From: Alphaproteobacteria bacterium
Lineage (GTDB): Bacteria > Pseudomonadota > Alphaproteobacteria > Micropepsales > Micropepsaceae
Assembly (NCBI GenBank): GCA_028865545.1
Contig: JAGWJY010000025.1
Location: forward strand, 1 to 48,702
Length of the DNA stretch: 48,702 nt
Direction of reading: 5' to 3'
Part shown: positions 36,003 through 45,823 of the stretch, piece after piece
Layout: each line of letters begins with the position of its first letter
Numbering within the stretch: position 1 is the first letter of the stretch
Translations under genes and position numbers: made by a program
The notes under the pieces: generated by a model
Seen by the model: only the letters and a program-made list of their open reading frames with translations
Database searches by the model: none
What the model was told of the DNA's origin: nothing

Positions 36003-37133
36003 CTACTGAGCGGCTTCGAGAGTTTTGCCGCGCGTCGCTTCGATTTCAGCGGCCTTTTTCTCGCAAAGCTCGACGATATGCTCGACCAAGTCTTTGTTGT
36101 CGAGCCTGTACGCGATTTCGCCGTTGAGATAAATCTGACCATGCCCCTTGCCGGCGCCACCGCCGGTGAACCCAAGGTCAGTTTCGCGCGCTTCGCCAGG
36201 TCCATTCACCACGCAGCCGATGATCGACAGCGACATGGGGGTGGTGATGTGCTTCAGGCGCTCTTCCAGAAGCTTCACCGTATCAATCACGTTGAAACCC
36301 TGGCGCGCACAAGAAGGACAGGAAATGATGTTTACGCCGCGATGGCGGAGGTTCAGCGACTTCAGGATGTCGAAGCCGACACGCACTTCTTCCTCTGGAT
36401 TGGCCGACAACGAAACGCGGATCGTGTCGCCGATGCCGCTCCACAACAGCATGCCCATGCCAATCGAGGATTTCACCGTGCCGGAAATCATGCCGCCCGC
36501 CTCGGTGATGCCAAGATGCAGCGGGCAGTCGATGACTTCAGCCAACGCCTGATAGGCCGCGACGGCGAGGAACGGATCGGACGCCTTCACTGAAATCTTG
36601 TATTCTCGAAAATCGTTGTCATCGAGAATCTTGGCATGGCTGAGTGCGCTCTCGACCATCGCCTCTGGGCACGGCTCGCCATAACGCTCCAACAAATCCT
36701 TTTCGAGAGAGCCTGCGTTGACGCCGATCCGCATCGAGCAACCATGGTCCTTTGCGGCCCTGATCACTTCTTTCACACGTTGGGCGCTACCAATGTTTCC
36801 CGGATTGATGCGGAGGCACGCGGCGCCGGCTTCTGCCGCCTCGATGGCGCGCTTGTAGTGGAAATGGATGTCGGCAACGATCGGAATATGCGAAGCTTTG
36901 CAGATTGCCTTCATTGCGGCTGTGGCGTCTTCGTCCGGACAGGAAACGCGCACGATATCGGCGCCGGCTTCCTCGACACGGCGAATCTGGTCGATCGTAC
37001 CGCGAATGTCCGACGTGACCGTGTTGGTCATCGTCTGCACGCTAATCGGGGCGTCGCCCCCGACGGCCACCGAACCGACATGAATCTGCCGGGATTTACG
37101 CCTGTAAATATCGCGATACGCACGAACGCTCAT
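36003..37133 (-). CDS. ispG: 4-hydroxy-3-methylbut-2-enyl diphosphate synthase (IspG)
   Basis: A 376-aa [4Fe-4S] enzyme of the MEP pathway converting methylerythritol cyclodiphosphate to HMBPP. The TIM-barrel part begins [20 protein letters not shown]. Cluster cysteines are in [11 protein letters not shown] and GCVVNGPGE. Together with ispDF upstream in the window it provides three of the late MEP steps. The C-terminus is 15-20 residues longer than the minimum and contains a Lys/Glu-rich helix. It directly follows the rodZ-like gene. Confidence 0.97.
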   Translation of the reverse strand: MSVRAYRDIYRRKSRQIHVGSVAVGGDAPISVQTMTNTVTSDIRGTIDQIRRVEEAGADIVRVSCPDEDATAAMKAICKASHIPIVADIHFHYKRAIEAAEAGAACLRINPGNIGSAQRVKEVIRAAKDHGCSMRIGVNAGSLEKDLLERYGEPCPEAMVESALSHAKILDDNDFREYKISVKASDPFLAVAAYQALAEVIDCPLHLGITEAGGMISGTVKSSIGMGMLLWSGIGDTIRVSLSANPEEEVRVGFDILKSLNLRHRGVNIISCPSCARQGFNVIDTVKLLEERLKHITTPMSLSIIGCVVNGPGEARETDLGFTGGGAGKGHGQIYLNGEIAYRLDNKDLVEHIVELCEKKAAEIEATRGKTLEAAQ

Positions 37134-37157
37134 GGCAACCTTTCGTCAGAAACCTAG

Positions 37158-38183
37158 TTAGCCAGAATGACCGTTATTGAAGCGATCCATTACCGATTGC
37201 GGATCGAGAGATAACGCCTCAACTGTCTCGTCACCCTTGCCGACAACGCCCATAGACTGGCCATCGAGATCAAGTTCAACCGATCCTGCGTCCGATGTGG
37301 TTAATGTTAGGCCGACGAGATTAGGCACTCTGTAGGTATCGCCGGGCTTCAGTGTCCGGTTGATGTAGACCATACCGTCCGGCCCCTCGATGAGAATCCG
37401 CGCTGCCTGCCGCATGCGCAGGATAACGCGCGGATTTTTATTCTGCTCACCATAGATCTGCCCCTGTGGCAGTGGCACCGCGGGAACGCCAGAAGGCTGA
37501 AGTCCAGTGGCGGAATTGTTATCTGCTGCTGCTGTGGGCGCTGGCGTCGTCTGCTCCGCGGGCGGTTGCGGTGCGAGTGTACCCGTGAAACCTGACTGCT
37601 GCTGCGGCGTTGTCGGCGTGGGCTGAGCGGACACCGGCTTGGGCGATGCGGTGACTGGCTTGGGTGCCAGCTGCTGGGGCGGCGGCGCGGTAATCGGTTC
37701 ATTGAGCATGCGGTCAGCGGAGGTCGCCAGCTGATAGGCGCCGTAAAGGACAAGCACCAGTACGACGCCCGCGATAATCTTCCAGCCTTGGGGCAAACGG
37801 CGATGTTCGTCCTCATCAATGACCGTTACCGTTGGCGTCGCCTCATCGGTCCGGCCAGCAATCTCGGCTTTGAACCGCTCGACGCATTGGACGGCATCAA
37901 GGCCAAGGTAATCGGCATACGACCGGACAAAGCCAACAGCGTAAGTGCGCCCTGGCAAAGCTTCGATACGGTCTTCTTCCAGGGCTTCGAGGTGATCCTT
38001 CCGAATCTTCAGAACGCGAGAGACTGTCGCAAGGTCATCGCCGCGCCGCAGTCGCGCCGCGCGGAGGTCTTGGCCGACGGTCTCCAGTGGCGCATCGAGG
38101 TCGCCTGAAATTTCGCGCAGGTGGATGCGCCGGCGATTAAGCCCGCCTTCGTCGTCCAACGTGAGTCGCGTGACCTTTGTCAT
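37158..38183 (-). CDS. rodZ: RodZ-like cytoskeletal helix-turn-helix membrane protein
   Basis: A 341-aa protein. The cytoplasmic HTH_25 domain (about 34-100: VGQDLRAARLRRGDDLATVSRVLKIRKDHLEALEEDR) resembles RodZ, which links MreB to the wall synthesis machinery. One transmembrane helix (GWKIIAGVVLVLVLYGAYQL, about 130-150) is followed by a periplasmic Pro/Thr/Gln-rich linker and a C-terminal DUF4115 domain (about 245-335). The ATG at 38183 was chosen over a TTG three codons upstream. It sits 24 nt before ispG. Confidence 0.9.
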   Translation of the reverse strand: MTKVTRLTLDDEGGLNRRRIHLREISGDLDAPLETVGQDLRAARLRRGDDLATVSRVLKIRKDHLEALEEDRIEALPGRTYAVGFVRSYADYLGLDAVQCVERFKAEIAGRTDEATPTVTVIDEDEHRRLPQGWKIIAGVVLVLVLYGAYQLATSADRMLNEPITAPPPQQLAPKPVTASPKPVSAQPTPTTPQQQSGFTGTLAPQPPAEQTTPAPTAAADNNSATGLQPSGVPAVPLPQGQIYGEQNKNPRVILRMRQAARILIEGPDGMVYINRTLKPGDTYRVPNLVGLTLTTSDAGSVELDLDGQSMGVVGKGDETVEALSLDPQSVMDRFNNGHSG

Positions 38184-38307
38184 TAATCGCAAAATTCCCG
38201 CAGCAGCTGCGACCCGAATGCAGCGAAACTGCCATTATATGGGCTCAGTTACTAACTTAAAGCGCTGGCACAAGCTATGGGTGCCAAATCCAGAGTCCGC
38301 CGTAAGT

Positions 38308-38589
38308 CTACTGACCACCGCCCGCCGGCATGCCGCTCGATTTCTGAGCGCGTTCAAGCGTGTCCTGGGAGTTTGTCTCCAATTCCAGCCATTGTTTTTT
38401 GGTCTGACAAACCGTTTTTCCGCCAAGCCGGGTGCCCGTCGGAGGGGGCAGCCTTTTGCAAATAACCTGGTCGAGATCAGATACTTGGCTCTGCGACGTT
38501 GCCCCTGTGGGTGTGGGCGCCTTGTCGTCCGCCCATGCCGCTAGCGGCACAACGACCGCGGCTACAAACAAAGTGACCGGCCAACGCAT
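38308..38589 (-). CDS. Small secreted two-cysteine protein (93 aa)
   Basis: A short exported protein. The signal peptide ends near LAAWA (residue 20). The mature part has Cys44 in CKRLPPPTGTRLGGKT and Cys61 in VCQTKKQWLELE. This pattern resembles a conserved alphaproteobacterial secreted family with an ICR...PTGSRLGGK.VC.T..W motif, of unknown function, and a disulfide is likely. It lies between ptsP and the rodZ-like gene on the same strand. Confidence 0.75.
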   Translation of the reverse strand: MRWPVTLFVAAVVVPLAAWADDKAPTPTGATSQSQVSDLDQVICKRLPPPTGTRLGGKTVCQTKKQWLELETNSQDTLERAQKSSGMPAGGGQ

Positions 38590-38659
38590 CCTAATCTCCT
38601 GAACTGTAGGGATTTTACTGTATTTCCGGAAAAGTGCATTAGCAAGAAAGTTGCCACCG

Positions 38660-40927
38660 TTATCTCAACACAACTCCGCGTTCGGCCGCGAAAGCGGCAA
38701 GTCGGGTCCGCAAGGAATGGTCGGTTCTTCCGCATAGTTTTTCCACGAAAACGGAGATTTCCCCATAATTCAGGCTGCGGATCATCATTTTCACCGGCCC
38801 AATCTGGCCGGGAGACATGGACAAGGTCCGTAGGCCCAGCCCGATCAAAGCCATGGCATCCAGCGGCCGACCGGCCATTTCGCCACAGAGAGACACCTCG
38901 CCACCTCCTTCCGCGGCGCTTGTGATGATCTGCCGGATCAGGGTCAAGGCTGCGGGATTCAGCGTGTCGTACCGGCGGGCAACGCGCGGGTTGGTGCGGT
39001 CCACCGCGAATGCCAGAGACAGGAGGTCATTTGACCCAATAGAGACAAAATCGGCGCTGCGCATGATCTGGGGCAGCATGAATGCCAAGGCCGGTACTTC
39101 CAGCATGGCGCCGACCAGAACTTGGCGCGGCTGAGGCCGCGCCAAGGTGCGTGCCCGTTCCATCTCCCGGTCAATAAGCGCCCGCGCGGCGTTGAACTCC
39201 GCCACATCGCTGACCATCGGGAGAAGAATTCGCAGTACCTTCCCGGCCGCCGCCGTCAGCAGCGCCCGAGCCTGGTAACGAAGTAAAGCGGGGCGATCGA
39301 GCGCGATACGGATCGCCCGCCAGCCAAGGGCCGGGTTCTCTTCCCGTTCCCAGCGGGCGTACGGCAACACCTTGTCGCCGCCCAGATCGAGCGTCCGGAA
39401 TACGACGAGCTTATCTCCCGCTGCATCCAGAACTTCTTTGTAAAACGCGACCTGATCAGCCAAGCGCGGCATCGTCTCGCCGATCATGAACTGCAGCTCG
39501 GTCCGGAAAAGCCCGATGCCGTCGGCGCCGGACTCCTGCAGATGAGGCATATCGAGCAGCAGGCCGGCATTCATCAGAAGCCTGATATGAACACCATCCT
39601 TGGTCACTGCTGGCAGATCGCGGATGCTCGCAAACTGTGCAACGCGATGGGCGCGCAGCGTGCGTTTGGCCTCGAACGCAGCGACAATCTCTCCGGCTGG
39701 CCGCAAATGCACTTCGCCGGTCTCGCCGTCTACCACAATCGAGTCACCTGCTCGCGAGGCGTCTGTGATTCCTTCAGCCGAACCAACGAGAGGCAGGCCC
39801 ATCGCGCGAGCGACAATGGCGACATGCGAGGTCAGCGCACCTTCCTCCAGCACGATTGCCAACAACCGGTCACGGCCGTAGTCGAGCAATTCTGCCGGCC
39901 CCATCGCGCGCGCGATCAATATGGCGTCCGACGGCAAATCACGTACGGTGTCGTGACCGTCACCCGACAAGTGACGCAGAAGACGTCGCGCCAGATCGTC
40001 GAGATCATGCGCACGTTCACGCAAAATGGCATCGCCAAAGCGACTGACGCGCAGGCGCATCTCGTCTTGCACGCGTTCGACGGAGGCCTCGGCCGTGAGG
40101 CCGGTGCGCACGGCATCGCGCATGCGCTGACGCCAGCCTTGGTCATGCGCAAACATGCGGTAGGCTTCAATGACCTCACGACTTTCGCCGGTCAAATCCA
40201 ACTCGCTCGAATCCAGCATGTGATCAACGGCGTCGCGCAGGCTACCGATAGCCTCCTCTAGGCGTACGAGTTCCTCTTGGGGATTGTCGGCAATCATTCG
40301 CTCGACCTTCACGCGCGGTTCGTGCAGAACGAGGTGGCCGACGGCGACGCCCTCTGACAGGCCCTCGCCGATGAATTTGCGCGGTCGATCGGGGCTCAGT
40401 TCCGGCTCGTCCAGCTCAGCAATGTTAAATAGGCCGCCCTGCGCCACAACTTCGGCCAGCACCATGGCGACGGTTTGCAGCGCCTCGACTTCTTCTTCGG
40501 CATATTGACGCGCGGCACGGTTCTGCACCGTCAGCACACCGAAGACCTGTCCGCCGCGCACGATCGGCACGCCCAGAAAGGCGTGGTACGGATCTTCTCC
40601 TGTTTCCGGTCGGTACGAGAAGTGTGGATCGCTTGGCGCGTCGCTAAGATTGACGGCTTCGCCGGTTTCGGCCACGAGCCCGACCAGACCTTCGCCTTCT
40701 TTCATGCGCGTGCGGTGGACGGCGGCGGGGTTCAAGCCCTCGGTGGCAAACAATTCCAGCACTTTACCTGCGCGCCGGAGATAGATCGAACAGACCTCCG
40801 CCACCATGTTCGAGGCAATAACGGTAACGAGCTTATCCAGACGCGTCTGCGCACTCGTTTGCTCGGCCATGATTTCGCGCAAACGGCGCAGGAGGACACG
40901 CGGGCCGCCTGCGGCGACCGGCGGCAT
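38660..40927 (-). CDS. ptsP: PEP-protein phosphotransferase EI-Ntr (PtsP)
   Basis: A 755-aa enzyme I of the nitrogen PTS. It takes phosphate from PEP and passes it to NPr in a regulatory relay. An N-terminal GAF domain (about 28-165) precedes the EI domains. The active His368 is in EGALTSHVAIV, and the C-terminal PEP-binding domain has the catalytic cysteine in VSLCGEMAGRP. No HPr/NPr or EIIA gene is in this window. It follows lysC by 36 nt, a conserved alphaproteobacterial pairing. Confidence 0.96.
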   Translation of the reverse strand: MPPVAAGGPRVLLRRLREIMAEQTSAQTRLDKLVTVIASNMVAEVCSIYLRRAGKVLELFATEGLNPAAVHRTRMKEGEGLVGLVAETGEAVNLSDAPSDPHFSYRPETGEDPYHAFLGVPIVRGGQVFGVLTVQNRAARQYAEEEVEALQTVAMVLAEVVAQGGLFNIAELDEPELSPDRPRKFIGEGLSEGVAVGHLVLHEPRVKVERMIADNPQEELVRLEEAIGSLRDAVDHMLDSSELDLTGESREVIEAYRMFAHDQGWRQRMRDAVRTGLTAEASVERVQDEMRLRVSRFGDAILRERAHDLDDLARRLLRHLSGDGHDTVRDLPSDAILIARAMGPAELLDYGRDRLLAIVLEEGALTSHVAIVARAMGLPLVGSAEGITDASRAGDSIVVDGETGEVHLRPAGEIVAAFEAKRTLRAHRVAQFASIRDLPAVTKDGVHIRLLMNAGLLLDMPHLQESGADGIGLFRTELQFMIGETMPRLADQVAFYKEVLDAAGDKLVVFRTLDLGGDKVLPYARWEREENPALGWRAIRIALDRPALLRYQARALLTAAAGKVLRILLPMVSDVAEFNAARALIDREMERARTLARPQPRQVLVGAMLEVPALAFMLPQIMRSADFVSIGSNDLLSLAFAVDRTNPRVARRYDTLNPAALTLIRQIITSAAEGGGEVSLCGEMAGRPLDAMALIGLGLRTLSMSPGQIGPVKMMIRSLNYGEISVFVEKLCGRTDHSLRTRLAAFAAERGVVLR

Positions 40928-40963
40928 CAGACGTCTCCTAGCGAGCGGCGCGTGTCGATCATG

Positions 40964-42187
40964 CTACGCCACGTCCAACTCGTAAGCCGAGTGCAGCGCG
41001 CGGACGGCCAGCTCTACGTATTCCTCGGCAATCAGCACGCTCACTTTGATTTCAGATGTGGAGATCACCTGAATGTTGATGCCCTTGTCCGAAAGGGTGC
41101 GGAACATGGTCTGTGCCACGCCGGGATGAGCGCGCATGCCGATACCAATGATCGAGACCTTCGCCACATTTCCGTCCGACGTGATCTCGCGATAACCGAT
41201 GGTGGGCCCAGCCTTTTCCAAAGCGTCGAGAGCCCGCGCTAACTCGCTGCGTGCGCAAGTGAAGGTAAGATCAGTCCGCCGGCCGTCTTCCGACACGTTC
41301 TGGACGATCATATCGACGTTGACGCCGGCATCCGCAAGCGGTCCAAAAATCGCGGCCGCAATGCCGGGTCGGTCCGGGATCTTCATCAGCGATATCTTCG
41401 CTTCATCGCGCGAATAGGCGATACCGGTGACAGGCTTCTTTTCCACGATGTCTTCCTCGTCGCACAGAAGTGTGCCGCCCGCGTCGGGATCGAACGACGA
41501 CAGGACGCGTACCGGCACACGGTATAGCATGGCAATCTCGACGGAGCGCGTCTGGAGCACTTTGGCTCCAAGCGACGCCATCTCAAGCATTTCTTCAAAG
41601 GCAATTTTTTCTAGCCGCCGCGCCTTCGGTACGATCCGCGGATCGGTGGTGTAGACGCCGTCTACGTCGGTGTAGATGTCACATCGGTCCGCCTGAATTG
41701 CGGCCGCCACGGCGACCGCGCTGGTGTCGGAGCCGCCGCGACCGAGCGTCGAGATGCGGTTATCGGGCGCGATGCCCTGGAAGCCCGCGACAACCGCCAC
41801 CTGCCCTTGCCCCAGACGCTCGTTCATCAACGTGGGATCGATGGCTTCGATCCGCGCCGAGCCGTGCATGGCAGAGGTTCGCATCGGAATCTGCCAGCCC
41901 ATCCAGGACCGCGCCGAGACGCCGATGGCGCCCAGCGCCACGGCAAGCAGGCCGGCGGTCACTTGCTCGCCGGAGGCGACCACCACGTCATATTCGCGGG
42001 CGTCGTGCAAAGGCGAAAGCTCGCGTGTCCAGCCGACAAGTTTGTTCGTTTCGCCGGCCATGGCCGAAACAACCACGGCTACTTGGTTGCCACGATCGAC
42101 CTCTTTCTTGACCAGCGCCGCAACGTGGCGAATGCGATCCAGGTCGGCCACCGAGGTCCCGCCGAATTTCATCGCAATCTTCGCCAT
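40964..42187 (-). CDS. lysC: Aspartate kinase
   Basis: A 407-aa enzyme for the first step of the Lys/Thr/Met pathway. The kinase domain begins [14 protein letters not shown] (KFGGTSV signature) and has [17 protein letters not shown]-terminal ACT domains (about 265-400) confer feedback inhibition. The ATG at 42187 was chosen over a 13-codon longer frame because the family consistently begins MAxxVxKFGGTSV. It diverges from ubiG and is followed by ptsP. Confidence 0.97.
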   Translation of the reverse strand: MAKIAMKFGGTSVADLDRIRHVAALVKKEVDRGNQVAVVVSAMAGETNKLVGWTRELSPLHDAREYDVVVASGEQVTAGLLAVALGAIGVSARSWMGWQIPMRTSAMHGSARIEAIDPTLMNERLGQGQVAVVAGFQGIAPDNRISTLGRGGSDTSAVAVAAAIQADRCDIYTDVDGVYTTDPRIVPKARRLEKIAFEEMLEMASLGAKVLQTRSVEIAMLYRVPVRVLSSFDPDAGGTLLCDEEDIVEKKPVTGIAYSRDEAKISLMKIPDRPGIAAAIFGPLADAGVNVDMIVQNVSEDGRRTDLTFTCARSELARALDALEKAGPTIGYREITSDGNVAKVSIIGIGMRAHPGVAQTMFRTLSDKGINIQVISTSEIKVSVLIAEEYVELAVRALHSAYELDVA

Positions 42188-42269
42188 AGGTCCTGTCCGT
42201 TTGCGCGCCTGCCCGCCGCAGGTCATACATAGACGGCACTTGGTCCCCGCTCAACGCCGAAAGATGTCC

Positions 42270-42998
42270 ATGACCGACGCACCCTCCATCGATCCGGCTG
42301 AGGTCGCGAAATTTTCTGCCATGGCGGCGGAATGGTGGGACCCGACCGGCAAATTTGGCCCTCTGCACAAGTTCAATCCGGTCCGATTGGGCTTCATCCG
42401 CGACACGGCCGGGGCCCATTTTCGACGCCTGGGCTTGAAACCGTTCCAAGGTTTGACTCTCTTGGATATCGGCTGCGGTGGAGGGTTGCTCAGCGAGCCG
42501 ATGGCCCGGCTGGGATTTGATGTCGTTGGCGCGGACGCTTCGGAAAAAAACGTTAAGACCGCGGTCAGCCATGCTGTCTCGTCGGGCGTCGAAATCGACT
42601 ACCGGGTGGCGACGGCCGAATCGCTGGCGGAGGATGGCCGCTCCTTCGATGTCGTCCTAAACATGGAGGTCATCGAGCATGTCGCCGACTTGGTGTCCTA
42701 TCTCAAGGCTTGCGCGTCGTTGGTGAAGCCTGGGGGCTTGATGTTCGTGGCGACCCTGAACAAAACGCTGAAGTCGTTGGCGTTGGCCAAGATCGGCGCC
42801 GAATACGTCCTGCGCTGGCTACCACCAGGAACCCACGACTGGAGCCGCTTCGTCGAGCCCCAGAGACTTCATGCCATGCTCGAAGAGGCTGGTCTTAACG
42901 TGCTGAAGACGCAGGGGGTTATTTTTGATCCGCTGTCCTGGTCCTGGCGCCTGTCGAACGATGTCGACGTCAACTACATGGTCGTAGCGGAGCGTTAG
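42270..42998 (+). CDS. ubiG: Ubiquinone biosynthesis O-methyltransferase
   Basis: A 242-aa SAM methyltransferase for the two O-methylations of ubiquinone. UbiG signatures: [26 protein letters not shown] near the start and SAM motif [19 protein letters not shown]. The C-terminal [11 protein letters not shown] is another UbiG hallmark. Two in-frame ATGs exist (42264 and 42270); GAAAG spaced 6 nt before the second favours it. The 3' end overlaps the convergent DUF1178 gene by 4 nt. Confidence 0.96.
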   Translation: MTDAPSIDPAEVAKFSAMAAEWWDPTGKFGPLHKFNPVRLGFIRDTAGAHFRRLGLKPFQGLTLLDIGCGGGLLSEPMARLGFDVVGADASEKNVKTAVSHAVSSGVEIDYRVATAESLAEDGRSFDVVLNMEVIEHVADLVSYLKACASLVKPGGLMFVATLNKTLKSLALAKIGAEYVLRWLPPGTHDWSRFVEPQRLHAMLEEAGLNVLKTQGVIFDPLSWSWRLSNDVDVNYMVVAER

Positions 42999-43411
42999 TT
43001 CGCTACTTCATCGACGTCCGGCGGAAGGGCAGCCACATCGACCCCTTCCTCGATCAGGTCTTTGGCTTCCTTGAGTGTCGCCTCACCGTAGATGTGCCGC
43101 TCTTCGGTCTCGCCGTAATGGATCTTCCGCGCCTCTTCGGGGAATTTCGGGCCGACATATTCCGCGTTCTCCTCGACATATTTACGCATGCCGGAAACAA
43201 ACTGGCGCATCTTCTTCAGTTCATCTTTCGCGGAGAGCGACTTCTTGGTGCCTGCCAGGGCCGGTGCCATCATGGCTTTCTCGACTTTGCGCGATGTGCA
43301 CATGGGGCACGTCAATTTGCCATCCGTCGCCTGCTCGTCATAGGCCGCGCTATCCTTGAACCAGCCCTCGAACTCATGGCCGCGTCCGCATTTGAGATTA
43401 TAAACAATCAC
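42995..43411 (-). CDS. DUF1178 protein
   Basis: A 138-aa soluble protein. The N-terminal [18 protein letters not shown] plus [14 protein letters not shown] gives a zinc-ribbon-like four-cysteine/histidine arrangement. The rest is helical and acidic ([23 protein letters not shown]). The family is widespread in alphaproteobacteria, next to the nitrilase/grx genes as here. Function unknown. Confidence 0.92.
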   Translation of the reverse strand: MIVYNLKCGRGHEFEGWFKDSAAYDEQATDGKLTCPMCTSRKVEKAMMAPALAGTKKSLSAKDELKKMRQFVSGMRKYVEENAEYVGPKFPEEARKIHYGETEERHIYGEATLKEAKDLIEEGVDVAALPPDVDEVAN

Positions 43412-43477
43412 GTGCCTGCGCCTTCCGTACTCGCCATTCTACAACACACGGGCGGTAAAAGCATGGGCGTGCAGCCG

Positions 43478-43942
43478 TTAACTTTGCGTCGTCGCAGCGA
43501 GGCGCTTTTCAAAGCAAACGCTCGTTGGCTCGTTGACATATGGCCCAAAGCGTTCGATCTCCATCCAGCCGCAGGAGCGATACAGGCTGATCGCCTCGGG
43601 CTGGCGCGTCCCCGTTTCCAGCACCGCATGCGAATACCGGCGCTTGACAGCTTCGGCCTCAAGAAAATCGAGCATGCGGCGCGCCAGTCCGCGCCCACGA
43701 TGCGACGGAATGACATACATGCGCTTGATCTCGATCGCAGTTTTGTAGGGCCTGAGCGCACCACAAACGACCGGCGCATTGTCATCATAGCCGATCACAA
43801 ACACCCCACCCGTCACTTCAAACTTCTCCGCTTCAATACCGTAAATGGACTCGGCCGGGTACCGCTCCAAAAGCTCGGCATCAAGAGCCGCAATCATCTT
43901 CTGAGCCGTAGTAGAATTCGCGCGTTCGATGCGGAAGGTCAT
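43478..43942 (-). CDS. GNAT-family N-acetyltransferase
   Basis: A 154-aa acyl-CoA N-acyltransferase. The acetyl-CoA binding motif A is KRMYVIPSHRGRGLARRML (R/QxxGxG/A). Motif B at the C-terminus is AISLYRSCGW. The substrate is unknown. Its ATG overlaps the nitrilase stop (ATGA), so it is part of the comF-grxC-nitrilase run. Confidence 0.93.
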   Translation of the reverse strand: MTFRIERANSTTAQKMIAALDAELLERYPAESIYGIEAEKFEVTGGVFVIGYDDNAPVVCGALRPYKTAIEIKRMYVIPSHRGRGLARRMLDFLEAEAVKRRYSHAVLETGTRQPEAISLYRSCGWMEIERFGPYVNEPTSVCFEKRLAATTQS

Positions 43943-44760
43943 GGCACCTCGAATGCGCGGTCGTGCTTGAGGTTCGGCACACGGCCACGGGCATCAGCGG
44001 CGAGCCCTGGGTCAATGTCCGCGACGACGACGCAGGGATCGGCCCCTGCTTCGGCCAGCACCTCGCCCCACGGTGCCACGATCAGCGAGTGACCATAGGT
44101 TTTGCGACCATTGGCGTGCGTGCCGCCCTGCGCAGGCGCAATCACAAAAGCACCGTTTTCGATGGCGCGGGCACGAAGCAGAACATGCCAATGCGCCTTG
44201 CCAGTGGTCTCGGTAAAGGCAGACGGAACGGTCAAAAGGAAGGCACCGGATTGCGCCATGGTGCGATAAAGATGCGGAAAGCGCATGTCGTAACAGATCG
44301 TGAGGCCGACTTTCCCCCAAGGTAGATCGGCGATCACCGCGCGGCCGCCACCGGCAACGGTATTGGACTCTCGATATTTCTCGCCCGACGGCAAATCGAC
44401 GTCGAACATGTGGATCTTGTCGTAGCGGGCCGCAACGCCACCTTGCGGATTGAACAAGAAGGAGCGATTGGCGGTCTTCGAGTCACTTACCTTGATTGCA
44501 AGGGAGCCGATCAGGAGCCAGACGCCCAATTCCGCGGCAAGGGCGCTGAACATCGGCAGCGCGGGATCGGATTTTTCATCAAAGCTGCGCTCGAGCTTGG
44601 CCCCGCCGTCCGGTGCCATAAGTGTAGTGTTCTCCGGGGTGGCAATAAATTCCGCACCTTTTGCCTTTGCTTCACGGATCAGTGCTGAAGTAACGCTGAT
44701 GTTCTCCGCGACGTCATCGGAGGAGCGAAGTTGCACACAGGCGGCACGAAAGCTGCTCAT
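43939..44760 (-). CDS. Carbon-nitrogen hydrolase (Nit1/omega-amidase-like)
   Basis: A 273-aa nitrilase-superfamily amidase. The Glu-Lys-Cys triad is visible in ATPENTTL, YDKIHMFDV and ICYDMRFPHL. This Nit branch is thought to hydrolyse deaminated glutathione (metabolite repair), which agrees with the adjacent glutaredoxin. The ATG at 44760 overlaps the grxC stop by 4 nt and was preferred to a longer frame because conservation starts at FRAACVQLRS. Confidence 0.93.
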   Translation of the reverse strand: MSSFRAACVQLRSSDDVAENISVTSALIREAKAKGAEFIATPENTTLMAPDGGAKLERSFDEKSDPALPMFSALAAELGVWLLIGSLAIKVSDSKTANRSFLFNPQGGVAARYDKIHMFDVDLPSGEKYRESNTVAGGGRAVIADLPWGKVGLTICYDMRFPHLYRTMAQSGAFLLTVPSAFTETTGKAHWHVLLRARAIENGAFVIAPAQGGTHANGRKTYGHSLIVAPWGEVLAEAGADPCVVVADIDPGLAADARGRVPNLKHDRAFEVP

Positions 44761-45014
44761 TCGGCTAGCAACGGATCGAGTTCGCCGGCTTGATCCAAAG
44801 CATAAAGATCGTCGCAACCGCCAACGTGGCGGTCGCCAATAAATATTTGCGGCACAGTGTACGCACCACTTGCCTTTTCCTGCATGTCCTTGCGGGCGTC
44901 GCCGTCCATATAGACGTCGATCTCGTCGAATGGGACGCCCTTTTTGGCGAGCAGCGATTTCGCGCGCATGCAGTACGGGCAGATCGGGGTGGTGTAGATT
45001 CGGACTTTAGACAT
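44757..45014 (-). CDS. grxC: Glutaredoxin 3
   Basis: An 85-aa dithiol glutaredoxin with redox motif CPYC (Cys12, Cys15), the cis-Pro region TVPQIFIG and GGCDDLYAL for glutathione binding. It reduces disulfides with glutathione. The ATG at 45014 was chosen over an upstream extension. It sits 27 nt downstream of the comF stop. Confidence 0.95.
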   Translation of the reverse strand: MSKVRIYTTPICPYCMRAKSLLAKKGVPFDEIDVYMDGDARKDMQEKASGAYTVPQIFIGDRHVGGCDDLYALDQAGELDPLLAE

Positions 45015-45041
45015 GGGGAACACAATGATTGTGACCACCCC

Positions 45042-45806
45042 TTATATAGGGTCCGCCAGCGGGCGGACAACGCGGGCGAGCGCCAGGACAAATACCTTAT
45101 TCGCCCCTGCTCGTTTCAGCGCCTTGGCACAGGCGCTGGCCGTGGCGCCGGTGGTCAGCACATCATCGACCAGGAGTATCCGCTTTCCGACTACGACGGG
45201 CTTGTATTTATCCTGCACGGTGAACGCACCACGGACGTTGCGCCGACGCGCGCTGGCCGACGGCATATCGCCCTGGCTGGGTGTTGCGCGGATGCGGGAC
45301 AAGGCCAAGGGATTTGCGGCTATGCCGCCCAGGCGGGACAATGCGCGCGCCAATTCGGCAGCTTGGTTGTAGCGGCGCCGCCAAAGCCGGATACGGTGCA
45401 ACGGCACGGGCACCAAGAGGTCGGACCCGGCCAGCAGCTCGCGACCGGCCCGCTCCAGCCAGCGCCCAAAGGCTGGAACCAGGTCCAGGCGGTCCGCATA
45501 CTTAAGGGCCAGAACCGGCCGGCTGCTGGTGTCGTCGTAACGAAGGACCGCACGCGCCTTATCGAAGGCTGGCGGATGTGCATGGCACGCGGCGCAGAGC
45601 ATCTCACTGCCCGGGTCAACCTCGAACGGTAGCCCGCAAACAGCGCAGACCGGCCCGTCCAGGAAATGCAACGCCTGCCAGCAATCCGGGCAGAGAGCCC
45701 CAGGCTCGGAAACCTGCTCACGGCAGCCGATGCACACAGGCGGATACAAAATATCGAGAACCTGGCGCCCCGCCCGGCGCCAAGCACTCCCGATCACGGT
45801 AATCAT
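45042..45806 (-). CDS. comF: ComF-family phosphoribosyltransferase-like protein
   Basis: A 254-aa ComF/GntX-type protein. N-terminal zinc-finger cysteines (CIGCREQ, CPDCW, CAVCG, CAACH) precede a type I PRTase domain with the PRPP motif ILLVDDVLTTGATA. ComF proteins are linked to DNA uptake and repair, but the biochemical role is unclear. The ATG at 45806 is used; the longer frame overlaps the divergent gene. It begins only 17 nt from the methyltransferase start. Confidence 0.93.
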   Translation of the reverse strand: MITVIGSAWRRAGRQVLDILYPPVCIGCREQVSEPGALCPDCWQALHFLDGPVCAVCGLPFEVDPGSEMLCAACHAHPPAFDKARAVLRYDDTSSRPVLALKYADRLDLVPAFGRWLERAGRELLAGSDLLVPVPLHRIRLWRRRYNQAAELARALSRLGGIAANPLALSRIRATPSQGDMPSASARRRNVRGAFTVQDKYKPVVVGKRILLVDDVLTTGATASACAKALKRAGANKVFVLALARVVRPLADPI

Positions 45807-45809
45807 TTT

Positions 45810-45820
45810 GCTAGTGTAGC
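45810..45820. promoter_or_regulatory. Symmetric -10-like element in a 17-nt divergent gap
   Basis: GCTA-GTG-TAGC gives TACACT read toward comF and TAGTGT read toward the methyltransferase. Both lie close to the start codons, so very short-leader or leaderless transcripts are possible. No convincing -35 was seen on either side. Confidence 0.35.
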
Positions 45821-45823
45821 GCG

